Positions 7,726 to 20,017 of a stretch of 64,000 nucleotides of DNA are shown one piece after another. Numbering within the stretch: the stretch's first letter is position 1; every line of letters starts with the position of its first letter. Under the pieces are notes generated by a model. The model ran no database searches and had not been told where the DNA came from. It saw nothing but the letters and a program-made list of their open reading frames with translations. The stretch covers positions 62,001 through 126,000 of the forward strand of contig CAIMKZ010000106.1 in assembly GCA_903842065.1 (NCBI GenBank), written 5' to 3'. Source of the stretch: an uncultured Acidobacteriaceae bacterium. Its GTDB lineage: Bacteria; Acidobacteriota; Terriglobia; Terriglobales; Acidobacteriaceae. A program made the position numbers and the translations under genes.

Positions 7726-8093
7726 GGCTGTACTCCAAGCCCCCATTCCAACCAGCTAAGGCTGGAAAGGAAGTGAACGCAGACAGGGTTGGCTAGAAGA
7801 GTAGCACAGAGATCATTTCAGCTTTGGGCGCGTGGCCCGCCCAAGTTGTTCACGCATCATGCTCACATGACAAGTCCGTGCCCGACTCAATACGTGCTTC
7901 TTGCGTTTTGAGTGGGAGAGTACGAAGCTAATCCCGCCCGCTCATCGCAAAAGCGCGATACACGGGGCACAGCTTCTTCTCGGCTTGGCGGATTTTTCGG
8001 TTTTGAGTGGGGTAGTTTTGAGTGGGGTAGTTGTCTGGATGTAGACGTTTCAACGCGGCCCTACGGGACGCGGTCGATACATTTTGACCGTTA

Positions 8094-8139
8094 CCCGGGG
8101 TTGCGCCGGAACGCGAGAGCGTTCCGGCTTCACCCCGGG
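8094..8139. repeat. Large REP-like hairpin (first of four)
   Basis: Outer arms CCCGGGGT (8094-8101) and ACCCCGGG (8132-8139) enclose inner arms GCCGGAACGC (8105-8114) and GCGTTCCGGC (8119-8128) around a GAGA loop. Further hairpins follow: TCACCCC/GGGGTGA (8151-8167), CCCCACAAAC/GTTTGTGGGG (8223-8250) and CCCACCCTAGCCGC/GCGGCGAGGGTGGG (8315-8354). None is followed by a T-run. Confidence 0.7.
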
Positions 8140-8314
8140 CTACTTTCGATTCACCCCTCTGGGGTGATTGCGCGCGTTTGCAGTTGAGATTTCCCAGGTG
8201 CCTGAAATGCGAGGCATCTCCACCCCACAAACGAAGACCTGTTTGTGGGGACCCCGGCCTGGGGCAGCCGGTTTCAGTGGGTGGTTAAGAGTGGCGGGTT
8301 GAGAGTTGAGCTTT

Positions 8315-8354
8315 CCCACCCTAGCCGCAAAAACAGAGACGCGGCGAGGGTGGG
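8315..8354. repeat. 14-bp inverted repeat just upstream of ruvB
   Basis: Arms CCCACCCTAGCCGC (8315-8328) and GCGGCGAGGGTGGG (8341-8354) pair with one mismatch around a 12-nt A-rich loop. It ends about 10 bp before the likely ruvB -35 region. Confidence 0.6.
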
Positions 8355-8406
8355 GCACCGAGTTTTTGCTCTGTGCCACAGCTAGCCGCTACACTTCTCA
8401 TTAACC

Positions 8407-9444
8407 ATGATCAGAGGCCAGAAGAACGATCCGGAACGGCTGGTGAGCGCGGCGAAGGCCGACGAAGAGCTGGGGTTTGAGCTGAAGCTCAGGCCCAAGC
8501 GGCTGGGCGAGTTCATTGGGCAGGCCAAAGTGAAGGAGCAGCTTGCCATCGCGCTTGAGGCGGCGAAGAGCCGCGGCGAGGCTCTGGATCACGTGCTGCT
8601 TTCGGGGCCTCCCGGCCTCGGCAAGACTACGCTGGCTACGATTATTGCCAACGAGTTGGACGTGGGCTTTCAGCAGACCTCAGGGCCGGCGCTACAGATT
8701 CAGGGCGATCTGACGGCGATCCTGACCAATCTGCGCGAGCGGCAGGTGCTGTTTCTCGATGAGATTCACCGGCTGCAGCCGGTGCTTGAAGAGAAGCTGT
8801 ACACGGCGCTTGAGGACTACCAGATCGACATTATTATCGGGCAGGGTCCGGCGGCGCGGACGCACGTGATGGAGATTCGCCCGTTTACGTTTATCGGCGC
8901 GACGACGCGGCCGGGGTTGCTGAGCTCGCCGCTGCGGTCGCGGTTCGGGATATTGCTGCGCCTCGAGTTTTATACCGAGGAAGATTTGCGCGTGATTGTG
9001 GAGCGCTCGGCCGAGGTGATGCAGGTGCCGATCGATGCCGATGGCGCGGCGGAGATTGCGCTGCGCTCGCGGGGAACACCGCGCATTGCAAACCGATTGT
9101 TGCGCCGGGTGCGGGACTACGCGCAGGTGCGCGGAACGGGCTCGATTGACCGGGCGACGGCGAATGCTGCGCTGGAGATGCTTGAAGTGGACGCGCACGG
9201 GTTCGACGAGATCGACCGGCGGCTGCTGCTGGCGATTATTCAGAAGTACGATGGCGGGCCGGTGGGGTTGAGCACGCTGGCCGCGACGCTGGCCGAGGAA
9301 GTGGACGCGCTCGAAGAGGTCTACGAGCCGTTTTTGATTCAGATTGGATTTCTGGATCGCACGCCGCGGGGGAGAGTGGCGACACGGCTGGCGTATGAGC
9401 ATTTCGGGATTGCGATGCCGGGGCGGCAGTCAGGGTTGTTTTAG
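8407..9444 (+). CDS. ruvB: Holliday junction branch migration ATPase RuvB
   Basis: 345 aa, the usual RuvB length. It has the Walker A GPPGLGKT (67-74), Walker B/DEIH (118-121), the RuvB signature with sensor [19 protein letters not shown] (164-181) and the C-terminal winged helix ending in a typical [17 protein letters not shown]. RuvB is the hexameric motor that drives branch migration with RuvA and hands junctions to RuvC. ruvA and ruvC are not in the window, so the gene is separated from its partners. TACACT (8390-8395) precedes the ATG by 11 nt and no Shine-Dalgarno is visible, so the transcript may be leaderless. No LexA-like box is obvious. Confidence 0.97.
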   Translation: MIRGQKNDPERLVSAAKADEELGFELKLRPKRLGEFIGQAKVKEQLAIALEAAKSRGEALDHVLLSGPPGLGKTTLATIIANELDVGFQQTSGPALQIQGDLTAILTNLRERQVLFLDEIHRLQPVLEEKLYTALEDYQIDIIIGQGPAARTHVMEIRPFTFIGATTRPGLLSSPLRSRFGILLRLEFYTEEDLRVIVERSAEVMQVPIDADGAAEIALRSRGTPRIANRLLRRVRDYAQVRGTGSIDRATANAALEMLEVDAHGFDEIDRRLLLAIIQKYDGGPVGLSTLAATLAEEVDALEEVYEPFLIQIGFLDRTPRGRVATRLAYEHFGIAMPGRQSGLF

Positions 9445-9452
9445 CAAGTCAG

Positions 9453-9497
9453 CAAATAACAGCGGCGATGGACTTTGTCCATCGCCGCTGTTATTTG
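9453..9497. terminator. 21-bp perfect stem-loop between convergent ruvB and galU
   Basis: CAAATAACAGCGGCGATGGAC (9453-9473, 21 bp) pairs perfectly with 9477-9497 around a TTT loop. It sits in the convergent gap, where a bidirectional terminator would be expected, but it lacks a T-run on either side. Confidence 0.6.
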
Positions 9498-9542
9498 CGC
9501 AACCTACTTACCTATCTGTTCTAAAAGATGAGTTCTTGCTTT

Positions 9543-9571
9543 CCCAGGTGCCCAAATGCGAGGCACCTGGG
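9543..9571. repeat. REP-like palindrome CCCAGGTGCC
   Basis: CCCAGGTGCC (9543-9552) pairs with GGCACCTGGG (9562-9571). The left arm, CCCAGGTGCC followed by AAATGCGAGGC, recurs at 8193-8214. This is a short interspersed palindrome of the kind scattered between genes. Confidence 0.6.
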
Positions 9572-9622
9572 GCACCCGTCTGTATTGCTGAAACTAGCTC
9601 CGCTAACAACGCTAACTCCGCT

Positions 9623-10498
9623 CTATATTCCCAGCCCTTTGAGGTACTCGCGGAACTTTTCGCCGAACTCGGGGCGTTTGAGAGCGAACTCGACGGTGGC
9701 CTGCAACATGCCGAACTTGTCGCCGGCGTCGAAGCGCTTGCCCTTGAAGTTGTATCCGTAGACCTTCTCCTTTTTGAGGAGCGCGAGGATGCCGTCGGTG
9801 AGCTGAATCTCTCCGCCAGCGCCGGGCGTGGTCTTCTCAAGCAGATCGAAGACGCGCGGCGTAAGAATGTAGCGGCCGATGATGGCCTGGTTGGAAGGCG
9901 CTTTTTCAAGCTTGGGCTTCTCGACCATGCCGGTGCAGTTGTAGATGCGGGGGTTCTTCTTGTCAACCGAGCCGGCCAGGCAGCCGTAGGCGCTGATGGC
10001 GGGTCCATCGACGGCCATGGTGGCGATGATGGAGCCCTGCTTCTCGTTGAAGACCTTGATCATCTGCTTGAGGCACGGCGGATTGGCGTCGATGACGTCG
10101 TCGGGCAGGATGACGGCGAAGGGCTCGTCGCCTACCAACTCTTTTGCACACAGCACAGCGTGGCCGAGGCCGAGGGGCTCCTTCTGGCGCACGTAGCTGA
10201 TGCGGGCCATGGAGGCAATGCCGCGAGAGACTTCGAGGATCTCGTTCTTGCCGCGGCGCTCCAGGGTATGGTCGAGCTCAAAGCTGTAGTCGAAGTGGTC
10301 TTCCATGGCGCCTTTGCCGCGCCCGGTGACGAAGATGATGTGCTCGATGCCCGAGGCCAGCGCCTCTTCAACGCCATACTGGATGATGGGCTTATCGACC
10401 AGCGCCAGCATCTCCTTGGGGATGACCTTGGTGGCGGGAAGAAAGCGGGTGCCGAGGCCCCCGGCCGGGAAGACTGCCTTGCGTACTTTCTTGTTCAT
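9623..10498 (-). CDS. galU: UTP-glucose-1-phosphate uridylyltransferase
   Basis: 291 aa from the ATG at 10498, preceded by GAGGG 8 nt upstream. The frame continues 28 codons further but that part has no family similarity. The nucleotidyl-transferase signature PAGGLGTRFLPATK (11-24), the KEMLALVDKPIIQYGVEEA segment and GMVEKPK are canonical GalU. The enzyme makes UDP-glucose from UTP and glucose-1-phosphate for glycogen, exopolysaccharide and lipopolysaccharide synthesis. It lies 120 bp downstream of mfd on the same strand; a G/C hairpin at 10591-10611 lies between them. Confidence 0.96.
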   Translation of the reverse strand: MNKKVRKAVFPAGGLGTRFLPATKVIPKEMLALVDKPIIQYGVEEALASGIEHIIFVTGRGKGAMEDHFDYSFELDHTLERRGKNEILEVSRGIASMARISYVRQKEPLGLGHAVLCAKELVGDEPFAVILPDDVIDANPPCLKQMIKVFNEKQGSIIATMAVDGPAISAYGCLAGSVDKKNPRIYNCTGMVEKPKLEKAPSNQAIIGRYILTPRVFDLLEKTTPGAGGEIQLTDGILALLKKEKVYGYNFKGKRFDAGDKFGMLQATVEFALKRPEFGEKFREYLKGLGI

Positions 10499-10590
10499 GT
10501 GTTGAACCCTCTTGCGGCACGGGCCGCGCTGGATGGATTGCTTTTCAGCATCAAGCATACTCGCGCCAGAAGGGTTGAGCATTGCCGCTT

Positions 10591-10611
10591 GAGGGGGAGT
10601 TTGCCCCCCTC
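10591..10611 (-). terminator. Possible weak terminator after mfd
   Basis: GAGGGGG (10591-10597) and CCCCCTC (10605-10611) form a 7-bp stem just 3' of the mfd stop on the minus strand. There is no T-run, so it may only attenuate read-through into galU. Confidence 0.35.
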
Positions 10612-10618
10612 GAAAGGG

Positions 10619-14164
<3,546 letters not shown>

Positions 14165-14364
14165 GCCTGGTTAGTTTATCAGCGAGGTAGCTCTCGACGC
14201 TGCAAGCGGATACAGCAAGCGAACGCGCGTGTTGCGCGAAGACCTGTTTCAACACCGTCTTGCACTGTGGTTCGAAACGGTGTTCAGCGCACCGATTCTG
14301 AAACAACTTGTCGCGGTGGGTGCGTCTAAAGATCAAGGTCGGTAGCTTAATAGAGGTCGATAAC

Positions 14365-15591
14365 TTGAAATTTTTTAGAACGATATTGTTCTGGATGCAC
14401 TTGTGTGCCGGTTTTACGGCCGGGGTGGTGATCTTTCTTCTGGCGCTGACTGGCGCAGTGCGCGCCTTTGAGCAGCAGACCCGCGTGCTGCTCACTTCGC
14501 CGTCGGTGGTTCAGCCAGCGGGCGCAGTGCCTGCATCGGTGGAGGCGCTGGTTGCAGCCGCTGCGAAGAGCCGTAATGCGGTGCCCGAGCGTATCGAGAT
14601 CAACCGCGACGCAAACCGGCCAGCGCAGGCAAGCTTCGGTCTGGGCGACTCTGTATATCTGAATCCTTATACGGCCGAGGCGATTGCCAGCAGGAATAGC
14701 TGGGTCAATACATTCTTTGAAATTGCGGGCAACGTGCATCACGCGCTCGGAATGCAGCGCGACGATCCAGTGGGCCGCGCCATTACCGACTGCGCGAACT
14801 TTCTGTTTGTCTTCATCGTCGTTTCAGGCGCATATCTGTGGCTGCCGCGAGTATGGAATGCGGCCAACCTGAGGATGCGCACGCTGTTTAAGCCCGGCCT
14901 CAAGGGACGAAACATGGAGTGGAACTGGCATCACGTGATCGGCGTGTGGTGTCTGGTCCCGCTGTTCCTGATCTCTTTTACGGGCGTCTTCTTCAGCTAC
15001 ATGTGGGCAAACAATCTGTTCTACAAAGTGACGGGCACCGAGCGCCCGGAAGGCGAGATGGGCCCTGGCGCGCGCATGATGCCGCCTCCACCGCGCACGA
15101 TTGCGGCAGGCGGTATGGCAGAGCTGCTGCATCCGGCAGGAGCAAAGCGCCTGGATGAACTGGTGGCGGTGGCCGAGCGGCAGATGCCGGAGTGGCAGTC
15201 GATCAACATCGACATGCCGCAGGCTGAAGAGAAGACTGTGCGCATATCGGCGAATCCCGGCAACTATCTGCACCCTGAACTGAACAAGTACAACATGCGC
15301 ATGGAGCTGGACCGGCAGAGCGGAGCGGTTGTAAAGGCCGAGGGCTACACCGAGGCGAATGCCGGCACCAAGCTGCGCCTGTTTGCGCGCGGCCTGCATA
15401 CGGGTCAGCAGTTCGGTCTGTTCGGGCAAGGCATCGCGGCGCTGGCTGCGATCGGCGGCATGTTTTTGTGCTGGACGGGACTGGCGCTTACGGTGCGGCG
15501 GATGTTGAACGCCGCGAAGAAGCGCGAGAAGGCGCGGGCGCGGGCACAGGCCGGCGAACCCAGGGAAGCATTCGAGACCGCGGGAGCGTGA
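14365..15591 (+). CDS. PepSY-associated transmembrane protein (PiuB-like)
   Basis: 408 aa from a TTG at 14365. GAGG lies about 7 nt upstream, and the paralogue at 58850 also begins TTGAAA, which supports this start over the TTG at 14308. Four membrane segments are seen: ~5-28 (LFWMHLCAGFTAGVVIFLLALTG), one near ANFLFVFIVVSGAYLWLP, one near HHVIGVWCLVPLFLISFTGVFFSY, and a C-terminal one near IAALAAIGGMFLCWTGLAL. Between them lie periplasmic PepSY-like domains. A conserved WNWHHVIG could bind heme. The family is linked to iron uptake and respiratory ferric or flavin reduction; the substrate here is unknown. Two 13-bp direct repeats precede it (14336 and 14354). Confidence 0.82.
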   Translation: MKFFRTILFWMHLCAGFTAGVVIFLLALTGAVRAFEQQTRVLLTSPSVVQPAGAVPASVEALVAAAAKSRNAVPERIEINRDANRPAQASFGLGDSVYLNPYTAEAIASRNSWVNTFFEIAGNVHHALGMQRDDPVGRAITDCANFLFVFIVVSGAYLWLPRVWNAANLRMRTLFKPGLKGRNMEWNWHHVIGVWCLVPLFLISFTGVFFSYMWANNLFYKVTGTERPEGEMGPGARMMPPPPRTIAAGGMAELLHPAGAKRLDELVAVAERQMPEWQSINIDMPQAEEKTVRISANPGNYLHPELNKYNMRMELDRQSGAVVKAEGYTEANAGTKLRLFARGLHTGQQFGLFGQGIAALAAIGGMFLCWTGLALTVRRMLNAAKKREKARARAQAGEPREAFETAGA

Positions 15592-15691
15592 GGCGCGGCT
15601 CCGGGCAGCACTGAGCCATAATCTTCGTTGCGTTACACTGGCTATCGAACGGCGCCTGACGCAATGTGCGCGCCGAACGAGGTTCAGCGCG

Positions 15692-16714
15692 ATGATAGCA
15701 ATGCGACCTGTTACGTTTGCGGCTGTTGTGTTTTTGGCGGCGGGTCTTGCCGTGGGACAGTCCAACAAACAACAACCCTTACCTAAAAAGATTGCGTGGA
15801 CCTTTCAGGGGCAGGCCGACGACACGCAGGAGAGTGCGTGGGCCTCGGAGCATCGCAACTTTTCGAAGCTGGTGAAGGATGCGACGAAGGGGCGCATTGA
15901 GCTTGCGTACGTGAGCGACACGGCTCCCGATACCGGGGTGCTCGATGCGGTGAAGGCGCACAAGCTGAATCTCGGCTTCATGGGCGTGCACTACAAGCCG
16001 GAGATGGCGCTGATGAACTTCCCTTCTCTGCCCATCGTGCCCAACGACCGGCTGCCTGAGATTCTTGCCGCACTCAAGCCCGAGTTCGACGAGATCTGGC
16101 AGAAGCAGTTCGGCGTGAAGCTGCTGGCCTTTGGCTACTACCTGCCGCAGACGCTGTTTACGGCGCAGCCGGCCGATACGGTGGCGAGTTTGAGGGACAA
16201 GCGCTTTCGGCACTTCGGACCGAGCGTGATCGATTTGTATACGCGAGCCGGAGTGCAGCCGGTGGCGATTGCCAACGTGCACATGGTGCAGCAGAGCCTG
16301 ATCGACGGCAAGCTCGATGGAGCGCAGGGCGCGCTGCCGGCCTATGTGAACTGGGGCTGGGCGCAGAAGCTCAAGTACGTTTCGAACTGGCCGCTGGGCA
16401 GCGTCTACATGGCGCTGGTGGTGAACCTGGACGACTGGAATGCGCTGACGCCGGAGTTACAGCAGGAAGTTGAGAGCGCGGCCAACCAGCTTGAGAAGAG
16501 GCAGTGGCAGGGGCGGCAGGCGTATGTGAACGGGCTGCTGAAAAAAGCTGAGACAGACTTCGGATCGAAGGTCGTGAATCCCTCGCCGGATGAAGTGAAG
16601 AAGCTGCTTGAGAACGCGGGCCCGGTGATTGAAGACTGGAAGCAGCGCGTGGGGCCGGGGTCGGGGGAGATTCTGGCGGCGATTAATAAGGCGCTGGGGA
16701 CAGATTACAAGTAG
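15692..16714 (+). CDS. TRAP transporter solute-binding protein, DctP family (orphan)
   Basis: 340 aa with a signal peptide (cleavage near AAGLAVGQS). The fold pattern is that of DctP-type TRAP binding proteins: AWTFQGQADDTQESAWASEH near the start, GFMGVHYKPEMALMNFPSLP, then LRDKRFRHFGPSVIDLYTRAGVQPV, where the substrate-binding Arg usually lies. Such proteins deliver organic acids to DctQM permeases in the inner membrane. No dctQ or dctM is nearby, so it either works with permeases elsewhere or has another role. GAGG sits 9 nt before the ATG. It follows the PepSY gene by 100 bp on the same strand and may share its transcript. Confidence 0.85.
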   Translation: MIAMRPVTFAAVVFLAAGLAVGQSNKQQPLPKKIAWTFQGQADDTQESAWASEHRNFSKLVKDATKGRIELAYVSDTAPDTGVLDAVKAHKLNLGFMGVHYKPEMALMNFPSLPIVPNDRLPEILAALKPEFDEIWQKQFGVKLLAFGYYLPQTLFTAQPADTVASLRDKRFRHFGPSVIDLYTRAGVQPVAIANVHMVQQSLIDGKLDGAQGALPAYVNWGWAQKLKYVSNWPLGSVYMALVVNLDDWNALTPELQQEVESAANQLEKRQWQGRQAYVNGLLKKAETDFGSKVVNPSPDEVKKLLENAGPVIEDWKQRVGPGSGEILAAINKALGTDYK

Positions 16715-16851
16715 GCGGATTTCGTGAGAAGGGTTCAGAAAGGTGGTCTCGAACTGATTGCAAAGACCGCGACTGCGGGTAATTGGCTGCTGAAACTTCC
16801 GGATAGGCGGTCAATCATCCAGAATGGCCAAAACAACTGGGACGCGCAAGT

Positions 16852-17406
16852 CTATCGATGTCCACCTGAGGCAGCCGCCCGATTTTCTGGATCGATTAGA
16901 CATGGGCAACCCTCGGAGTTTAGCCCTTTGGGGTTCTTTTCGTTCTTTGCGCACATGGGCAACCCACCCTCCAAACCTTCTTTCCTTGCACAAGTGTCAT
17001 CAATGACATAGAACAGCGCAACAACGGAAATCCCATTTTGTCCCATGTTTTCATTTTCACTGTATGGTTTCAGAGCGATTATTTCAGATAGGCCGTTGAC
17101 AGCGATAATCTCATCATACAAGGGAAGATATGAAGGATGATTCGTTCTGCCGTTTACCTCTCCCAGCTTTTTCCCTTTCCTGTCTCTTAAGATAAAATTC
17201 GCGTAAGGCCATGGTACAGAGTAGAGGTTCAATGTGACTGATACGTCAGTGCGTGTAAGTCCAGGGGGAAGTGTACTCCATCTAGGCAGTCTCGAATCAT
17301 CTGCAAGTTGAAAGGATGACTCTGGGAAGTACTCACATCCCTTAATCGCCAAAGCAGAGAGAGTGCCGAAAGCCACGATTACAAGAGCAAGACGGCCAAA
17401 CCTCAT
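16852..17406 (-). CDS. Hypothetical exported protein with repeat-derived C-terminus
   Basis: 184 aa, start supported by GAGGAG 8 nt upstream. Residues 1-24 form a signal peptide or lipoprotein-like signal ending in KGCEY. The central part (DSRLPRWSTLPPGLTRTDVSVTLNLY, a type common in uncharacterised exported proteins) is expected to be a beta domain. After residue ~135 the sequence turns Gly/Asn/Pro-rich and is encoded by two copies of a GGGTTGCCCATGT repeat (minus strand). The original stop was therefore probably lost and the frame runs into intergenic repeat DNA. Function unknown. Confidence 0.6.
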   Translation of the reverse strand: MRFGRLALVIVAFGTLSALAIKGCEYFPESSFQLADDSRLPRWSTLPPGLTRTDVSVTLNLYSVPWPYANFILRDRKGKKLGEVNGRTNHPSYLPLYDEIIAVNGLSEIIALKPYSENENMGQNGISVVALFYVIDDTCARKEGLEGGLPMCAKNEKNPKGLNSEGCPCLIDPENRAAASGGHR

Positions 17407-17537
17407 AAGACGTACTCCTCACTTCTAGATTGCTTTTCAAGCATATCAATGTGGAATTGTCGCCAATTCGGAACTAACGGCTGGGTTGACTGTTTCGCAT
17501 CGCCCCTCCGAGGCTGAGGTCATATTTTCACAGCTAA

Positions 17538-17574
17538 CCCAGGACTGCGTTCGCTGAGGCGAACTTGTCCTGGG
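17538..17574. repeat. REP-like hairpin in the gap before the MFS gene
   Basis: CCCAGGAC (17538-17545) pairs with GTCCTGGG (17567-17574); an inner GTTCGC/GCGAAC stem is nested inside. A further palindrome GGCCCCTCCGGGGCC lies at about 17586. It serves as the intergenic region between two minus-strand genes and lacks a T-run. Confidence 0.55.
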
Positions 17575-17667
17575 CTAAATTCGCTGGCCCCTCCGGGGCC
17601 TATTCAGCGGTCGCATCGTTACCTATTGGGAAGTTTCGGCCAATGCATGTCGTTGATCGGAGGTTCC

Positions 17668-18963
17668 TCACACCTCGATAGGCCGTTCGGGGCGTACCAG
17701 GAGCCACGAGAGCGCGCCGAGCAGGACCAGCGCGGCGGCGACGTTGAAGGCCATCTTCCAGTCAAAGTGCAAGGCGAGCCAAGGCGTGAGCGAGGCGGTG
17801 AGCGCGCCGCCGATCTGGCCGCTCATGTTGACTGTTGCCGAAAAGACTCCGGAGTTGTGGCCGGCCAAGTCGGTTGAGACAGACCAGAAGGAGCTCTGCG
17901 CGAAGTAGAGGCAGCCTGCGCCGAGCGCCAGCAGCACGGCGGCGGCGAAGGGCTGGGAGACGTGCGAGCCGAGCACCAGAAACAACGAAGTGATGAGCAT
18001 GGCGACGAAGGCCAGCCAGCAGCGGCCGGCGCGCAGGCCCACCTTGCGCGTCAAGAGGTCGGAGACCGATCCGCCGCCGAGACAGAAGACCGTCATGCAG
18101 AAGAAGGGCATCATGGAGAACTGGGCGCTGGTCTTCAAGTTCAGGCCGCGGGCCTGGGCCATGTAGATGTAAAACCAACTGAAGAAGATCCAGGCCGTAT
18201 AGCCAAACGAGAAGTAGGCGAGCATGAGCGCGGGCAGGTCGCGGCGCGAGAAGAGGGCGCGCCAGGCGATCTTTTCCTCTTCGACGTGGGCGGCGGATGC
18301 GGTGTTGGTGGCGTAGGCGCTGAGACCTTCTTCGATGGCGCGGCGTTCGGCCTCGTTTACGGCGGGGTGATCCTGGGGGCGGTCGCGGGAGATGATCCAC
18401 CAGACGAGGCCGCCGAGTACGCCGAGAGCGGCGTCGAACCAGAAGGCCGCGCGCCAGCCGTGGGTGAGGATGATCCAGGTGAAGAGCGGCGGAGCGAAGC
18501 CCGAGCCCGCGCCGACGCCGGCGAAGATGAGGCCGTTGACGAAGCCGCGCTCCTTTTGCGGAACCCAGCGGGCGACGAACTGATTGGCCGAGGGGTAGAT
18601 GACGGCTTCAGCAAGGCCCAGTGCGCAGCGCACGGCGATGAGCAGGACGATGGCTTTCGAGAATCCCGAGGGCAGCAGCGCGGTGAGCACGTTGCAGACG
18701 GCCCAGACGGCGACCCCGAAGGAGATCACGCGGCGGGGGCCGAAACGAACGGCGAGTGCTCCGGCGGGAATCTGGAAGCTTGCGTAACCGAGGAGAAAGG
18801 CCGAGGCCAGCCAGCCGAGCTTCTGGTTGCCGAGGTTGAACTCCTGGCTTAGCTGGAGGCCGGCGATGGAGATGTTGGTGCGATCGACGAACGAGATGGC
18901 GCTGAGGACGAAGAGCCAGACGACGAGATAGAGATGGATGCGGGTGGGGCGCTGGGCGGGCAT
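17668..18963 (-). CDS. MFS transporter, anion:cation symporter family
   Basis: 431 aa with 12 predicted membrane helices. Helix 1 ends in SAISFVDRTNISIAG, the signature of the ACS family (hexuronate, glucarate, galactonate, phthalate symporters), and LGLAEAVIYPSANQFVARWVPQKERG is the typical helix 4-5 region. It probably imports a sugar acid or related organic anion with protons. GGAG lies 5 nt before the ATG. No catabolic genes are next to it, so the substrate cannot be named. The GH43 enzyme upstream in the window is on the other strand and distant. Confidence 0.85.
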   Translation of the reverse strand: MPAQRPTRIHLYLVVWLFVLSAISFVDRTNISIAGLQLSQEFNLGNQKLGWLASAFLLGYASFQIPAGALAVRFGPRRVISFGVAVWAVCNVLTALLPSGFSKAIVLLIAVRCALGLAEAVIYPSANQFVARWVPQKERGFVNGLIFAGVGAGSGFAPPLFTWIILTHGWRAAFWFDAALGVLGGLVWWIISRDRPQDHPAVNEAERRAIEEGLSAYATNTASAAHVEEEKIAWRALFSRRDLPALMLAYFSFGYTAWIFFSWFYIYMAQARGLNLKTSAQFSMMPFFCMTVFCLGGGSVSDLLTRKVGLRAGRCWLAFVAMLITSLFLVLGSHVSQPFAAAVLLALGAGCLYFAQSSFWSVSTDLAGHNSGVFSATVNMSGQIGGALTASLTPWLALHFDWKMAFNVAAALVLLGALSWLLVRPERPIEV

Positions 18964-19129
18964 GGGATCTCCGGAAAGCAGGGACTGGGGATTAGGGCTC
19001 AGGGCCAGAGACAGATTGAGTAGGCCTTGATCGGTGCTTCAGAGCAGGCCGAAGAGCCGTGCCCCTTCACAACAACAATGGACGGTTGCAGGTAGAGGGC
19101 GCCCGAAGGCCCCCCCTGAATTATGTGTC

Positions 19130-19885
19130 TCAACCGAAGGCGGCTGCAAAGCCGACCTTGAAGATCACCACGATGACCCACCAGCCAAAGACAACCGTGT
19201 AGCCGGTGCTACGCTTGACGCCTGCCACTGTCGCCAGACCGATCGAGATCAGCACCATCGACCAGATGCCGATGATGTCGAAGCTGTTGCAGAGAGCATA
19301 GAGCGCCGGGCTCGATGAAGCGGGATCGAGAAAGAGCGCGGCCGGGTTGGTGGGCGCAAAGTTTTTGATGTTGAACTGCTCCGGCGGCTGAAACCAGAGC
19401 ACGGCTATGCCGAGCAGAACCTGAATGGCGCTGGGGAGCCACGAGTAGTAGAGGACCGCGAAGATGCTGGAGAACTTGGCGCGTCCACCAAAGGCGAAGT
19501 TGATGCTTCCGAGCAGGACTGCGCCGATGATGGCAGCCGAGACGAGCCCAAGTACGGGTCCGGCGAGAAAGGCGCCTTTGGTGATGGCGACAGAGATGCC
19601 GACCGACTTGGCGAGCTGCTCCGGGCTGGCGTTGGCCAGCTGCGCCTGGGTCTTGGCGTTCATCTGCATCTGGTTGCGCACCACCTGCTCCATGCCGATC
19701 CGATTATTGACGGCGGCGAAGAACAGATAGCTGAAGATGGCCAGAATGACGAAGGGCAGCCACCAGCTGCGGCTCCGGTCGCGAATGTCCTCAAAGGTGC
19801 GCGTGGGCGTGGAGAAGATGCCGGTGACGCGCTCGATCTGGCTCAGGCCAACGGGAGCGGCGGCTATGGAATCGACTTCATTCAT
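19130..19885 (-). CDS. YIP1-family membrane protein
   Basis: 251 aa. The N-terminal amphipathic segment IERVTGIFSTPTRTFEDIRDRSRSWWLP is the usual opening of bacterial Yip1-domain proteins. Five hydrophobic segments follow (LPFVILAIFSYLFFAAV, AGPVLGLVSAAIIGAVLLG, YYSWLPSAIQVLLGIAVL, IIGIWSMVLISIGLATVAG, TVVFGWWVIVVIFKVGF). An AAGGAAGG lies before the ATG. The bacterial role of these proteins is unknown; in eukaryotes they act in vesicle traffic. Confidence 0.75.
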   Translation of the reverse strand: MNEVDSIAAAPVGLSQIERVTGIFSTPTRTFEDIRDRSRSWWLPFVILAIFSYLFFAAVNNRIGMEQVVRNQMQMNAKTQAQLANASPEQLAKSVGISVAITKGAFLAGPVLGLVSAAIIGAVLLGSINFAFGGRAKFSSIFAVLYYSWLPSAIQVLLGIAVLWFQPPEQFNIKNFAPTNPAALFLDPASSSPALYALCNSFDIIGIWSMVLISIGLATVAGVKRSTGYTVVFGWWVIVVIFKVGFAAAFG

Positions 19886-20017
19886 GGGCTTGCCTTCCTT
19901 GAACTGCCGGTTTGCACGCGCAAAAGGGCAGGGATTCCGTTTGGGCAGATTGTAGCGCGGTGGACGTGAGCGGGAACAGGGGTGAGACAGTGACTAAGGG
20001 GATAGTGGGCTAAGGGA

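Larger units (their letters stand above)
7726..8406. other. 681-bp intergenic tract with a cluster of four hairpins
   Basis: No gene is supported. It holds a 15-bp tandem duplication TTTTGAGTGGGGTAG (8001-8030, with a related copy at 7906) and four separate inverted repeats between 8094 and 8354. The final 50 bp are the probable ruvB promoter. Confidence 0.6.

Noticed and set aside
16724-17011. 95-codon plus-strand frame after the TRAP protein
   Set aside because: Mostly antisense to the exported protein at 16852-17406, which has a strong ribosome binding site; no domain visible.
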